Shown: piece by piece, positions 43,456-51,588 of the stretch | Layout of the letters: each line of letters opens with the position of its first letter | Numbering within the stretch: the first letter of the stretch is position 1 | Assembly: GCA_045538935.1 (NCBI GenBank) | Contig: JAZQEI010000003.1 | Span: 97,224-161,223, forward strand | Length of the DNA: 64,000 nt | Source of the DNA: RGIG3013 sp045538935 | GTDB taxonomy: Bacteria > Bacillota > Clostridia > Oscillospirales > Acutalibacteraceae | Direction: 5' to 3' | Notes under the pieces: model-generated | Database searches by the model: none | What the model was told of the DNA's origin: nothing | What the model saw: the letters and a program-made list of their open reading frames with translations, nothing else | Program-made: the position numbers and the translations under genes

Positions 43456-43947
43456 ATGGGTGATGGCCAAAAATACATAAAGCCTAGTGATGAAGAAATT
43501 TTTGATAAATACGCCGATACTGTGTATAGGCTTGCCTTTTCGCGCGTAAAATCTAAGCACGATGCCGACGATATTTTGGGTGAAGTGTTTTTGCGATATG
43601 TAAAAGCAAATCCAAAATTTTCATGTGAGGAGCATATAAAATTTTGGCTTATAAGAGCTACTATCAACTGTTCAACAAGCTTTTTTACATCAAGTTGGTT
43701 TAAGAAAATCGTTCCGCTGGACGATACACTATATACCACTTTAAAAGAAAACAGTGAAGTGTACTATGCCGTTATGGCGCTACCCATTAAATACCGCACC
43801 GTAATACATCTTTACTATTACGAAGAATATTCCGTAAAAGAAATTGCCGATATTTTAGAAGTTTCCGAGTCGGCAGTAAAATCTAGACTTGCCCGTGCAA
43901 GAGAGCAACTAAAAACTAAACTTGAAGGAGTGACGTTTGATGTTTAA
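43456..43947 (+). CDS. ECF-type RNA polymerase sigma factor
   Basis: A 163-residue sigma-70 family protein. Region 2: FDKYADTVYRLAFSRVKSKH then DADDILGEVFLRYV; region 4: ALPIKYRTVIHLYYYEEYSV then IADILEVSESAVKSRLARAR. Start at ATG 43456 with AAGGAGG 8 nt before; the upstream GTG overlaps that site. Its end overlaps the next gene by 8 nt, the typical sigma/anti-sigma arrangement, so the membrane propeller protein downstream is the likely partner. Regulon unknown; the signal is presumably extracytoplasmic. Confidence 0.95.
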   Translation: MGDGQKYIKPSDEEIFDKYADTVYRLAFSRVKSKHDADDILGEVFLRYVKANPKFSCEEHIKFWLIRATINCSTSFFTSSWFKKIVPLDDTLYTTLKENSEVYYAVMALPIKYRTVIHLYYYEEYSVKEIADILEVSESAVKSRLARAREQLKTKLEGVTFDV

Positions 43948-46273
43948 AGATAAATATACAAAAGATAACGAGCAAATCTCGGCAGACCAGCCGCTTAAAG
44001 CATACATTAAAAACAAAATGGCTCGCGAAGCCCAAAAGCAAAAGCAAACTACTAAAAAATTTTTAAAAAGCACCGTTGCACTTGCGCTTTGCGCCTGCCT
44101 TTGCTTTGGCGCAGTGTTTACTCATAACAAGCTTGTAGACCTTGGTTTAATAGATTCTCTTGTTCCCACCGAGGAAGTTTCTATTCCAAGCGGCAAGGCA
44201 GTAGAGCCCATTAGCTACGGCGACGTTTTCTTACTTGCCAATAAGCAGTACAAAAATGACAATCGAAAGTACACAAATACTTGGGGTGATGTAACCTTAG
44301 ATTATGCAGAGGAAGAAATCACTGAAGATATGGAAATGCCCGAAGGCAATATGGCCGCTCCCGACGCTGCATTGGGTACCGATGACGGTGGTCAAAAATA
44401 TGAAACATACACAAATTCTATAACAAGCAATAGCGGTAATGTTGTTTCAAAGCCTTCTGCCGTGGTTAGTAAAAAACCAATGTCGGCTTTGTCTGCTACC
44501 CAAAGCACTGCCGAACGGGTTGAAGATGTATCTTCTAATATATCACAAGAAGTTTCATCGTCCTATTCACCCACCACAAGCGAGTCTAGTAATACTGTGA
44601 GCAATCAAGACGTAACAAGCGAATCTACGTTTGGCGAGCCTACATCGAGTGAATCGGTATCAAGCGAGCCTATAACATCTACCCCAAACACAAGCAGCAA
44701 ACCCACACCGTCTGATGAAACCGAAGACGATACCGACGATTATTCCGGCACCAACAACCAGGTCGCAGGTGTTGACGAAGGCGACATTATAAAGACCGAT
44801 GGAAAATATATTTATACACTCTCTCTTAAAAACTGCACCTTCAGCATAATTAAAGCAAACAAAGGTAAAATGAACGTTTTATCTACCACAACGGTAGAGG
44901 GAGCCGATTTTTATGCAGGCAACGGCGCCGAAATGTATATTTTAGGTGATAAGGTTGCCATTGTGAACACTGTTTATAAAAGCATAGACACTAAATTAAA
45001 GTATTCACATACCGAGCTTTCAAGGGTTGATATATTCGACTGCTCAAACAAAGAAAATCCCATAAGAGAGAAAACCTTTGAGCAAGACGGTGCCGTGCAT
45101 TCCTCCCGCCTTATAGATAACAAATTATATCTTATAAGCCGTTGCGCAAGGTTATATGCAAAGCCGGATGAAGAAAAACCCCAGACCTATATTCCCTGCA
45201 CCTACGAAGGTGATACCTCCAATTTAGTAGAAGAAGATAATTTATATCTTTCGGCCGACTACACATCGTATGGCTTCGTGGTAATTTCGAGTTACGATAT
45301 AAATGAAGCATCAAAGCTAGACACCTTGGCCGTTATGGGTAGCTGCCAGAATATGTATATGAGCACATCGTCACTTTACATTTGTGCCGTAAAGAGTGAT
45401 GCAACCTCTAATTTCACTCTTTTAAGCCGATTTGGTATAAATGACGGCAAGGTAGAACTTAAAAGTCTTGGCTCGGTTTTAGGCGCAACCCTTAACCAAT
45501 TTTCATTAGATGAATACAGTGGCAATTTACGACTTGTTACAACAGTAAATATTCATAACGAAATCAAAAAGGAAGTCGACCGCTACACAGCATCGGGCAG
45601 TGTTGTTAAAGACACCGTAACATATTACGAAACCGATACCGTAAACGCTTTATATGTGCTAAACTCTGACCTTGAAATTATAGGCAAAATAGAGGGTATC
45701 GCCGAGGGTGAGCGCATATATTCGGCAAGGTTTATGGGAAACACCGCCTACTTTGTAACCTTCAGACAAACCGATCCGCTATTCTCGGTAGATTTATCGG
45801 ACCCAGAAAATCCGAGACTTCTAGGTGAACTTAAAATACCGGGCTTCTCTGAATATCTGCACCCCTACGGTTCTAACTTGTTATTCGGTTTTGGCCAAGA
45901 CGCCGATGAAAAAACCGGCAGAACCTTAGGACTTAAGCTTTCTATGTTTAACATAAGCGACCCCGCAAACGTAACAGAGCAAACCACCTTAAAACTTAAG
46001 GATAAATACTCGGTTGCCGAGCACAACCATAAGGCATTTTTAATATCGTACGATAAAAACCTTATTGCCTTCCCGGGTCAGAATTCATTTTTAGTTTATA
46101 GCTACTCGGCACGCGACGGCTTTACCAAAAAAGCCGAGGTTGCCTTTAGCGGCTGGGACCAGAATTCCAGAATGGTTTATATAGGCAATTACCTATACAT
46201 CTTCACCGATTTTTCTACCATAACAAGCTTAAATCTTACAGACTTTACCCAGATAGATAAAGTTACATTTTAA
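43940..46273 (+). CDS. membrane-anchored beta-propeller protein, probable anti-sigma factor
   Basis: A 777-residue protein: a short cytoplasmic N-terminus (~38 residues), one membrane helix (about 40-60; STVALALCACLCFGAVF), a Ser/Thr-rich spacer (about 160-270) and a large extracytoplasmic domain from ~270 of the Beta_propel family, opened by NQVAGVDEGDIIKTDGKYIY. This family often sits next to ECF sigma genes in Clostridia. ATG 43940 lies inside the sigma gene, with GAAGGAG upstream, so translation is coupled. The N-terminal tail is too short for a classical anti-sigma domain; it may hold the sigma factor in a new way or need another protein. Confidence 0.82.
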   Translation: MFKDKYTKDNEQISADQPLKAYIKNKMAREAQKQKQTTKKFLKSTVALALCACLCFGAVFTHNKLVDLGLIDSLVPTEEVSIPSGKAVEPISYGDVFLLANKQYKNDNRKYTNTWGDVTLDYAEEEITEDMEMPEGNMAAPDAALGTDDGGQKYETYTNSITSNSGNVVSKPSAVVSKKPMSALSATQSTAERVEDVSSNISQEVSSSYSPTTSESSNTVSNQDVTSESTFGEPTSSESVSSEPITSTPNTSSKPTPSDETEDDTDDYSGTNNQVAGVDEGDIIKTDGKYIYTLSLKNCTFSIIKANKGKMNVLSTTTVEGADFYAGNGAEMYILGDKVAIVNTVYKSIDTKLKYSHTELSRVDIFDCSNKENPIREKTFEQDGAVHSSRLIDNKLYLISRCARLYAKPDEEKPQTYIPCTYEGDTSNLVEEDNLYLSADYTSYGFVVISSYDINEASKLDTLAVMGSCQNMYMSTSSLYICAVKSDATSNFTLLSRFGINDGKVELKSLGSVLGATLNQFSLDEYSGNLRLVTTVNIHNEIKKEVDRYTASGSVVKDTVTYYETDTVNALYVLNSDLEIIGKIEGIAEGERIYSARFMGNTAYFVTFRQTDPLFSVDLSDPENPRLLGELKIPGFSEYLHPYGSNLLFGFGQDADEKTGRTLGLKLSMFNISDPANVTEQTTLKLKDKYSVAEHNHKAFLISYDKNLIAFPGQNSFLVYSYSARDGFTKKAEVAFSGWDQNSRMVYIGNYLYIFTDFSTITSLNLTDFTQIDKVTF

Positions 46274-46283
46274 CACTTAAACT

Positions 46284-46318
46284 AAAAGCCTTACAGTCGT
46301 TTGACTGTAAGGCTTTTT
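46284..46318. terminator. bidirectional intrinsic terminator
   Basis: A 15-bp stem AAAAGCCTTACAGTC / GACTGTAAGGCTTTT with loop GTTT, between the convergent propeller and GH2 genes. Confidence 0.92.
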
Positions 46319-46319
46319 A

Positions 46320-47972
46320 TTAGTTTATATCTTTAAAAAGTTGGTTCATTGTATCGGGGTCGATCTTTTCTACCGTTCTGTCATACGTTATAAGACCATT
46401 TATTTCGTCTTCAACATCGGTAAGTTGGGTGTAAACTGCGGCGCAAAGACCTTTTTCTATTAATGGTAACACTTGTGTTTTATATAAATTTGCTACCGCA
46501 TTAGAATAACTTTCTTTATCTTTAAAAGACCTATACCCATATTCTTTTTTGGGCGAATACGGGGTATTTACAAGCAGTGAATACCCACCAAATTCCGATA
46601 AAAATAAAGGTTTATCAGAAGCCTTTATTTTTATTTCTTTAAAATAAACATGTTCACTTTCAAAATCGGTATCTTTAGCTTTAAACCAACCCGATGCAGA
46701 ATCTATAAAACGGGTGGAATCTTGTGCTTTTAAAAGCTCGTACATTTTGCTACTGCAAAACTGCCCCCAACCCTCATTAAAAATTGTCCATTCGCAAATT
46801 GACGGGAAATTTTTAAGGTCGCGTACCGTACTAATTAAGCTTTCAACAAATGCATTTCTCGAATTTTTATTTTTGTGCAAAAATTTATCGTTAAGCCTTT
46901 TTAAACCAATAGTGGGAAAAGCAGTATCGCGGATGAACGAATAGCCGGAATTATTAACCATATCCTGAAAAACTGCCATACCTAATGTATCACAATAATA
47001 GTAGAAAATATCGGGCTCTATTTTAATATGCTTTCTTAGCATATTAAAGCCACACCTTTTTGCAAAGAGAATGTCGTTTTTGTACTCTTGGGGTGAACTT
47101 GGAGTAAAAATACCGTCGGCAAAATAGCCTTGGTCTAAAAGTCCGTTAAAAAAGTACGGCTTGCCGTTTAAAAGTAGTCTAGGGTAGCCGTCAATATTTT
47201 TTATCTCTAAATCACGAAGGGCAAAGTAGCTTTCTACAGTGTCTTCCCCACAAACAATTTTTACATTGTAAATATGCGGTGTTTCGGGTGTCCAGTACTG
47301 TGGATTTTCAATTTTTACACTTGCTTTGCCGTTTACTATATGTGCCACGGGCTCTTGACTTGGCATTATGTAAACTAATCCGTTCTGAGCACCATCAATT
47401 AAAAAGTCAACTTCATTAGCTTTTGTGGCAATGTTTATATGTTTTATGTAAACCTGTGGCACGCTCTCTAACCATACGCTTTGCCAAATACCCGAAACTG
47501 CAGTATACCACATTCCGCCACGCTTTTTGCGTTGTTTTCCGTAAGGCAAAATACCATCTAGTGTATCGGTAACCTTAACCACAAGTGTGTTGGTGTCTTG
47601 TAAAAACTGTGTTACATCAAAACTAAAACGGTTATATCCGCCTATATTTTCGCCTATTTTTTGATTATTTAAATAAACGGTAGTATGGTTGTCTACAGCG
47701 CCAAAATTTAATATTACTCTATTGTTTACAAAACCTTTTGGAAGTGTAAAACTTTTGCGATAAAACAAGGTGTCCCCTATTTTTACTTGTGCGGCGCAGT
47801 CTGCTAATTCGCTTTGTGGTACAAACGGTACATTTATTGTGTTTGAAAACTTATTAGGTATATTATTTGAATCACAAATTTCAAACTCCCACTCGCCGTT
47901 AAGAGAAAGAAAAGAATCTCTTTTAAGTTGCGGACGCGGATAAAAATTTAACCAACCGTTAGGCTTTTTCAT
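46320..47972 (-). CDS. GH2 family glycoside hydrolase
   Basis: A 550-residue GH2 enzyme (beta-galactosidase/beta-glucuronidase/mannosidase clan). Sugar-binding sandwich at about 20-170 (SLNGEWEFEI, FYRKSFTLPKGF, NNQKIGENIGGYNRFSFDV), an Ig-like domain, then a TIM barrel from ~255. WTIFNEGWGQF carries the acid/base Glu and PLFLSEFGGYS the nucleophile Glu. Shorter than LacZ and without a signal peptide, so cytoplasmic. Overlaps the membrane-protein gene by 14 nt and is last in the pduL operon. The exact sugar is not predictable; a beta-glucuronidase would fit the nearby uronate operon, but that is speculation. Confidence 0.9.
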   Translation of the reverse strand: MKKPNGWLNFYPRPQLKRDSFLSLNGEWEFEICDSNNIPNKFSNTINVPFVPQSELADCAAQVKIGDTLFYRKSFTLPKGFVNNRVILNFGAVDNHTTVYLNNQKIGENIGGYNRFSFDVTQFLQDTNTLVVKVTDTLDGILPYGKQRKKRGGMWYTAVSGIWQSVWLESVPQVYIKHINIATKANEVDFLIDGAQNGLVYIMPSQEPVAHIVNGKASVKIENPQYWTPETPHIYNVKIVCGEDTVESYFALRDLEIKNIDGYPRLLLNGKPYFFNGLLDQGYFADGIFTPSSPQEYKNDILFAKRCGFNMLRKHIKIEPDIFYYYCDTLGMAVFQDMVNNSGYSFIRDTAFPTIGLKRLNDKFLHKNKNSRNAFVESLISTVRDLKNFPSICEWTIFNEGWGQFCSSKMYELLKAQDSTRFIDSASGWFKAKDTDFESEHVYFKEIKIKASDKPLFLSEFGGYSLLVNTPYSPKKEYGYRSFKDKESYSNAVANLYKTQVLPLIEKGLCAAVYTQLTDVEDEINGLITYDRTVEKIDPDTMNQLFKDIN

Positions 47973-48522
47973 AAATAACGTATGCTCCTAAACCTATAAA
48001 CTGTACGTTTTTTAATATACTACTTGTAATTTCAAATAACTTAGCTGTATGCGATATTTCGGGATCGATATTTATTATGTAATTTGCGGTTACTATGGCC
48101 AAAACCACGCTAACAAAAATTAATGATAAAATTAAAACCGACTTCTTTGGTTTCTTTTTAGAACTCAAATATGAACAAAGCACAAAAAACATAATTTGCG
48201 CAGCTACCTGGCAAATACCAATAAGCCACGACCAGCTTATTGCTACCGACGACATGCTCACAAAAGGTGCCGCAACGCTAAGCGCTGTAAAAATGCCAAC
48301 CTGCCAAAGAATAATTTTGTTAAATAATTTTTCATGCTTTTTATTTAAAAAGAGCCTAGATGCAAAAAACAAAATACTTCCCAAACATATGCTACCGGGT
48401 ATAACAAACAGTATCGATGCAATCGCACCCAAATTCTTTGCAAACAAATTGTTTAATATAAGGCTTAAAAACGCTATTGTGCTGTATGCAAAACCAATAC
48501 CAGATACTATCTTTTTAGTCAT
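47959..48522 (-). CDS. six-helix membrane protein of unknown function
   Basis: A 187-residue hydrophobic protein with about six helices and a K-rich middle loop (SSKKKPKKS). No family recognised. ATG 48522 is chosen over the upstream one because AAGGAAAG precedes it and it overlaps the phosphatase stop by 8 nt, fitting the coupled layout of this operon; its 3' end overlaps the GH2 gene by 14 nt. It could be a transport or sensing component for the GH2 substrate, but nothing in the sequence says so. Confidence 0.75.
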   Translation of the reverse strand: MTKKIVSGIGFAYSTIAFLSLILNNLFAKNLGAIASILFVIPGSICLGSILFFASRLFLNKKHEKLFNKIILWQVGIFTALSVAAPFVSMSSVAISWSWLIGICQVAAQIMFFVLCSYLSSKKKPKKSVLILSLIFVSVVLAIVTANYIINIDPEISHTAKLFEITSSILKNVQFIGLGAYVIYEKA

Positions 48523-49141
48523 TAAATTCACTTTCCTTCGGAACAATATCTATAACCTCAACGGCACCTGTACGTTGGTAAAGTGACGGAGTTACCCTTA
48601 TAGTATATCCCTCACCAAAACTGCACTGCCACTCGGCCGTATGGCGCTGAGGCAATCCGCAAGCGGCAAGAAGCATCATAATAGTAGCGCCGTGCATTAA
48701 AACTGCAGCTTCAGTTTTTTCTTTTTGCATCATAACCCTTACGACCTTATTAAGTCCTAAACAAAGGCGCTTTACAAGATCCTCGTTGCTCTCACCGTCG
48801 GGTGCCGGAGCCTTGCCCGATGCCCAAGCTAAAAAGTCGGGTCTGCCGTCAAGTTCCTTCGGTGTTTTGCCTTCAAAAGCACCAAAATCGCACTCTTTAA
48901 GGTCGTCTATGGTTATAATATCTTTATTAGGATACAAAATTTTTGCCGACTCTACACAGCGCTTTAGGGGGCTAGAAAAAATTAGGTCAGCTTTTGGATA
49001 ATTATAATCTCGACGCATATCTTTAAGCTTTGCCGCTCCCTCTTTAAGTAGACCAATATCGGTTTTGCAGCCTATATAAGCTCCGGTTAGGTTAGACTCG
49101 GTCATTCCATGGCGTATTAGGTGTATGGTGTAAGTTATCAT
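48515..49141 (-). CDS. histidine phosphatase family protein
   Basis: A 208-residue phosphoglycerate-mutase-like phosphatase. IHLIRHGMTESN holds the phosphorylated His (RHG), LIFSSPLKRCVESAKI the second Arg, CDFGAFEGKTPKEL the catalytic Glu, and VLMHGATIMMLL the second His. All catalytic residues are intact. Probably a phosphatase, not the glycolytic mutase, given its length and neighbours; alpha-ribazole phosphatase is another possibility in this family. Overlaps hemW by 4 nt. Confidence 0.88.
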   Translation of the reverse strand: MITYTIHLIRHGMTESNLTGAYIGCKTDIGLLKEGAAKLKDMRRDYNYPKADLIFSSPLKRCVESAKILYPNKDIITIDDLKECDFGAFEGKTPKELDGRPDFLAWASGKAPAPDGESNEDLVKRLCLGLNKVVRVMMQKEKTEAAVLMHGATIMMLLAACGLPQRHTAEWQCSFGEGYTIRVTPSLYQRTGAVEVIDIVPKESEFND

Positions 49142-50247
49142 AAATCTCTCTCCAATAAAGATAAAACTTGCGCTATTATGCTATTAGATACCAAAAAGCC
49201 CTTGGTTGTTAATTTAAAATCTTGCTCGGTCAAAATACCGAGCTTTTCTTCTTGTAGCTTATCAAATAGATTTAAAGCGGGCGCAATATCTATATTATAC
49301 TTTGTTTTTAAATCGTTAAAATTTATGCCGTTATTGGTTCTAAGCTTTAACATTATATATTCATCTGCCCCACCGCCCTCACCGTCGGGCATGTAGGTAG
49401 GATTATTTAAAAATGCCTTTAAGTTAGGCTCGCACCAAAAGCGTTTGCCGTTATAAAAGCTATGTGCCGATGGACCAATACCTATATAGTCCTCTAAATT
49501 CCAATACCGTAAATTATGCTTGCTCTTATACCCTGTTTTTGCAAAGTTAGATACCTCATAATGCTCAAAACCCGCATTGGTTAAAAACCGAGAAGCATGC
49601 AAATAAAGGTCAGCACAGATGTTATCGTCTGTTTTATAGCCTGTTTTTGCAAGAGGGGTATTTTCTTCAACCTTAAGTATATATGCCGAAATATGATTGG
49701 GCGCTAAACCGGTTAAAATTTTGAGCGTGGTATTTAAGCTTTGCTTGGTTTGGTACGGTATACCAAGCATTAAATCGAGCGAAATATTGTTAATCCCCGC
49801 TTTTTTTGCATCATCAACCGCTTTTATTACATGTGCATTTTCATGGCGGCGGTTTAGAGCCTTTAACTCTTTATCTATTGCCGTCTGCACTCCTAATGAT
49901 ATGCGGTTAACACCGCTCTCTTTTGCAGATAAAAATGTATCGTAAAGATTATCGGCAGGGTTAGCCTCTAGCGTTATTTCGGGGTTTTGTAAATTAAAAG
50001 CGGCCTTTACGGCTAGACATAAACGGCTAAGATTACTTGGACCTAGTAAACTTGGAGTTCCGCCGCCCAAATAAACAGTATCTACCGCACGTTTTTCATT
50101 CTTACCGAAAAAGCCGATCTGCTCTATTAAAGCATCACAATATTCATTCATCGGCAGATTTTTTTCTGCCGATGAATAAAAATTACAATAACTGCATTTT
50201 CCCGCACAAAACGGGACATGTATATAAATACCTACAGTATTACTCAA
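49138..50247 (-). CDS. hemW: radical SAM heme chaperone HemW
   Basis: A 369-residue radical SAM protein. IYIHVPFCAGKCSYCNFYS has the CxxxCxxC cluster ligands, followed by YLGGGTPSLL, ITLEANPADN, RISLGVQTA and ISLDLMLGIPYQT. The extra Cys after the CxxxCxxC motif that marks coproporphyrinogen dehydrogenase HemN is absent, so HemW is preferred. Starts at TTG overlapping the pduL end by 8 nt. In Bacillus hemW follows lepA; here the two are separated by ~20 kb. Confidence 0.9.
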   Translation of the reverse strand: MSNTVGIYIHVPFCAGKCSYCNFYSSAEKNLPMNEYCDALIEQIGFFGKNEKRAVDTVYLGGGTPSLLGPSNLSRLCLAVKAAFNLQNPEITLEANPADNLYDTFLSAKESGVNRISLGVQTAIDKELKALNRRHENAHVIKAVDDAKKAGINNISLDLMLGIPYQTKQSLNTTLKILTGLAPNHISAYILKVEENTPLAKTGYKTDDNICADLYLHASRFLTNAGFEHYEVSNFAKTGYKSKHNLRYWNLEDYIGIGPSAHSFYNGKRFWCEPNLKAFLNNPTYMPDGEGGGADEYIMLKLRTNNGINFNDLKTKYNIDIAPALNLFDKLQEEKLGILTEQDFKLTTKGFLVSNSIIAQVLSLLERDL

Positions 50248-50815
50248 CTATTGTACCCATTACTAAGCCCTGCATACCTGCCGCATTAGATTCGTCAGTA
50301 TCAATATGCATAGCAAGTGCGTAAGAATTGCTTACTCTTACAATAACATCACCAAATATAAGGCTACGACCCTCTGTAGGAATCTGAACTTTAACTATCT
50401 GGCAGTCTTTAACGCCAAACTGCTCTGCATCTTCGGGAGTCATATGTATATGACGCTTCGCAGAAATTACGCCTTCGCTGAGTTCTACCTCGCCGCAAGG
50501 ACCAACCAATTTACAGCTACCGCTTCCCTTAATGTCACCAGACTCTCTGCAAGGTGCATTAACGCCAATAGAACGGGCATCGGTTAAAGAAATTTCTACC
50601 TGTGTATCTTTACGGCAGGGGCCTAATATAGAAACATTTGCAAGCTCTTTTTTAGCGCCTACAACTGTAACTCTTTCTTCACAAGCGAACTGACCGGGCT
50701 GAGAAAGGTCCTTTTTAGGTGTTAACTCGTAACCCTTGCCAAAAAGAACGTCTAAATCTTCTCTGCTTACATGCACGTGGCGTGCCGAAACTTCTACGAT
50801 AAATTTGTTTTCCAT
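50240..50815 (-). CDS. pduL: PduL-type phosphate propanoyltransferase / phosphotransacylase
   Basis: A 191-residue PduL fold enzyme interconverting acyl-CoA and acyl-phosphate. VSARHVHVSREDLDVLFG, SAKRHIHMTPEDAEQFG and AMHIDTDESNAA provide the conserved zinc-binding His residues (HVH, HIH). It lacks an N-terminal encapsulation peptide and no microcompartment shell gene is nearby, so it probably works free in the cytoplasm, making acetyl-phosphate or propionyl-phosphate in place of Pta. Preceded by its own promoter; first gene of the overlapping operon with hemW. Confidence 0.93.
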   Translation of the reverse strand: MENKFIVEVSARHVHVSREDLDVLFGKGYELTPKKDLSQPGQFACEERVTVVGAKKELANVSILGPCRKDTQVEISLTDARSIGVNAPCRESGDIKGSGSCKLVGPCGEVELSEGVISAKRHIHMTPEDAEQFGVKDCQIVKVQIPTEGRSLIFGDVIVRVSNSYALAMHIDTDESNAAGMQGLVMGTIVE

Positions 50816-50845
50816 TTTTTTATCCCCTTTTTATTTTATATATTA

Positions 50846-50873
50846 ATTTTAACATAAATTAACAGTATTTCAA
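50846..50873 (-). promoter_or_regulatory. promoter for the pduL operon
   Basis: Minus strand TTGAAA (50873-50868), 16-bp spacer, TAAAAT (50851-50846). Confidence 0.65.
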
Positions 50874-50909
50874 GTGTTATTTGCAGTTTCTATAATGAAT
50901 GTAGTTAGT

Positions 50910-50956
50910 CGAAACGCTTTAAAAGCGTTTCGAAAAGCCACTTTTTAAGTGGCTTT
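50910..50956. terminator. two tandem hairpins after engB
   Basis: CGAAACGCTTT / AAAGCGTTTCG (50910-50932, perfect) and AAAGCCACTT / AAGTGGCTTT (50934-50956, loop TTT). They end the lon-engB operon, but each has only a short T-run, so termination may be partial. Confidence 0.6.
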
Positions 50957-50963
50957 AGCAAAA

Positions 50964-51578
50964 TCAAAGTTTTTGTGGCGAAACAGGATTGTTTTGCTTA
51001 ACCTTTTCCATTATAATCTCGCGAATTCTTAATGCGCCATTGCCGTTTTTAGAAGAAAACGGAACAACTTCGGTATTTTCGTAATACCCACCCAGTTCTT
51101 CTTTTATGCTTTCGAGTCTTGCCTTGGTTTCAGACACATTTAATTTGTCGCTCTTGGTTAAAACCACCACGTAGGGTATGTTATGGTACGACAAAAACTC
51201 TAACATAGACATATCAAAATCGGTAGGTGCATGACGCATATCTATAAGCTGAAAAACCACCTTAATATTTCGACCCGAATTAAAATAACCTTCCATTAAT
51301 TCTGACCAACGTGTTTTTTCGGCAAAAGGCACCTTTGCATATCCGTAACCGGGTAAATCTACAAGACGACACTCTTTTAAATTATAAAAGTTAATTGTCA
51401 CCGTTTTTCCGGGCTCTGAGCTTACCCTTGCCAAAGATTTTCTGCCCGTTACCTTATTTATTAAAGAAGATTTACCAACATTACTTCTGCCCGAAAAACA
51501 AATTTCGGGTAAATCGGACTCTGTTAGTTGTTCTGCCGTGCCAAAGGCTTTTTCAAAATATACTAAATTATAATTCAT
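50964..51578 (-). CDS. engB: ribosome biogenesis GTP-binding protein EngB (YsxC)
   Basis: A 204-residue TRAFAC GTPase needed for 50S assembly. ICFSGRSNVGKSSLINKV (P-loop), GKTVTINFY (switch I), LVDLPGYGYAKVPF (DxPG), VLTKSDKL (TKSD) and PFSSKNGNG (G5) are intact. Starts 10 nt after lon ends, with AAGGAG; lon-engB is a conserved Firmicutes pair. Confidence 0.97.
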   Translation of the reverse strand: MNYNLVYFEKAFGTAEQLTESDLPEICFSGRSNVGKSSLINKVTGRKSLARVSSEPGKTVTINFYNLKECRLVDLPGYGYAKVPFAEKTRWSELMEGYFNSGRNIKVVFQLIDMRHAPTDFDMSMLEFLSYHNIPYVVVLTKSDKLNVSETKARLESIKEELGGYYENTEVVPFSSKNGNGALRIREIIMEKVKQNNPVSPQKL

Positions 51579-51588
51579 AAATTACTCC

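Noticed and set aside
48095..48586. 163-codon open frame opposite the membrane protein gene
   Set aside because: The minus-strand gene is coupled by overlaps on both sides and has membrane-helix structure; the plus frame crosses the operon junction and has no recognisable features.
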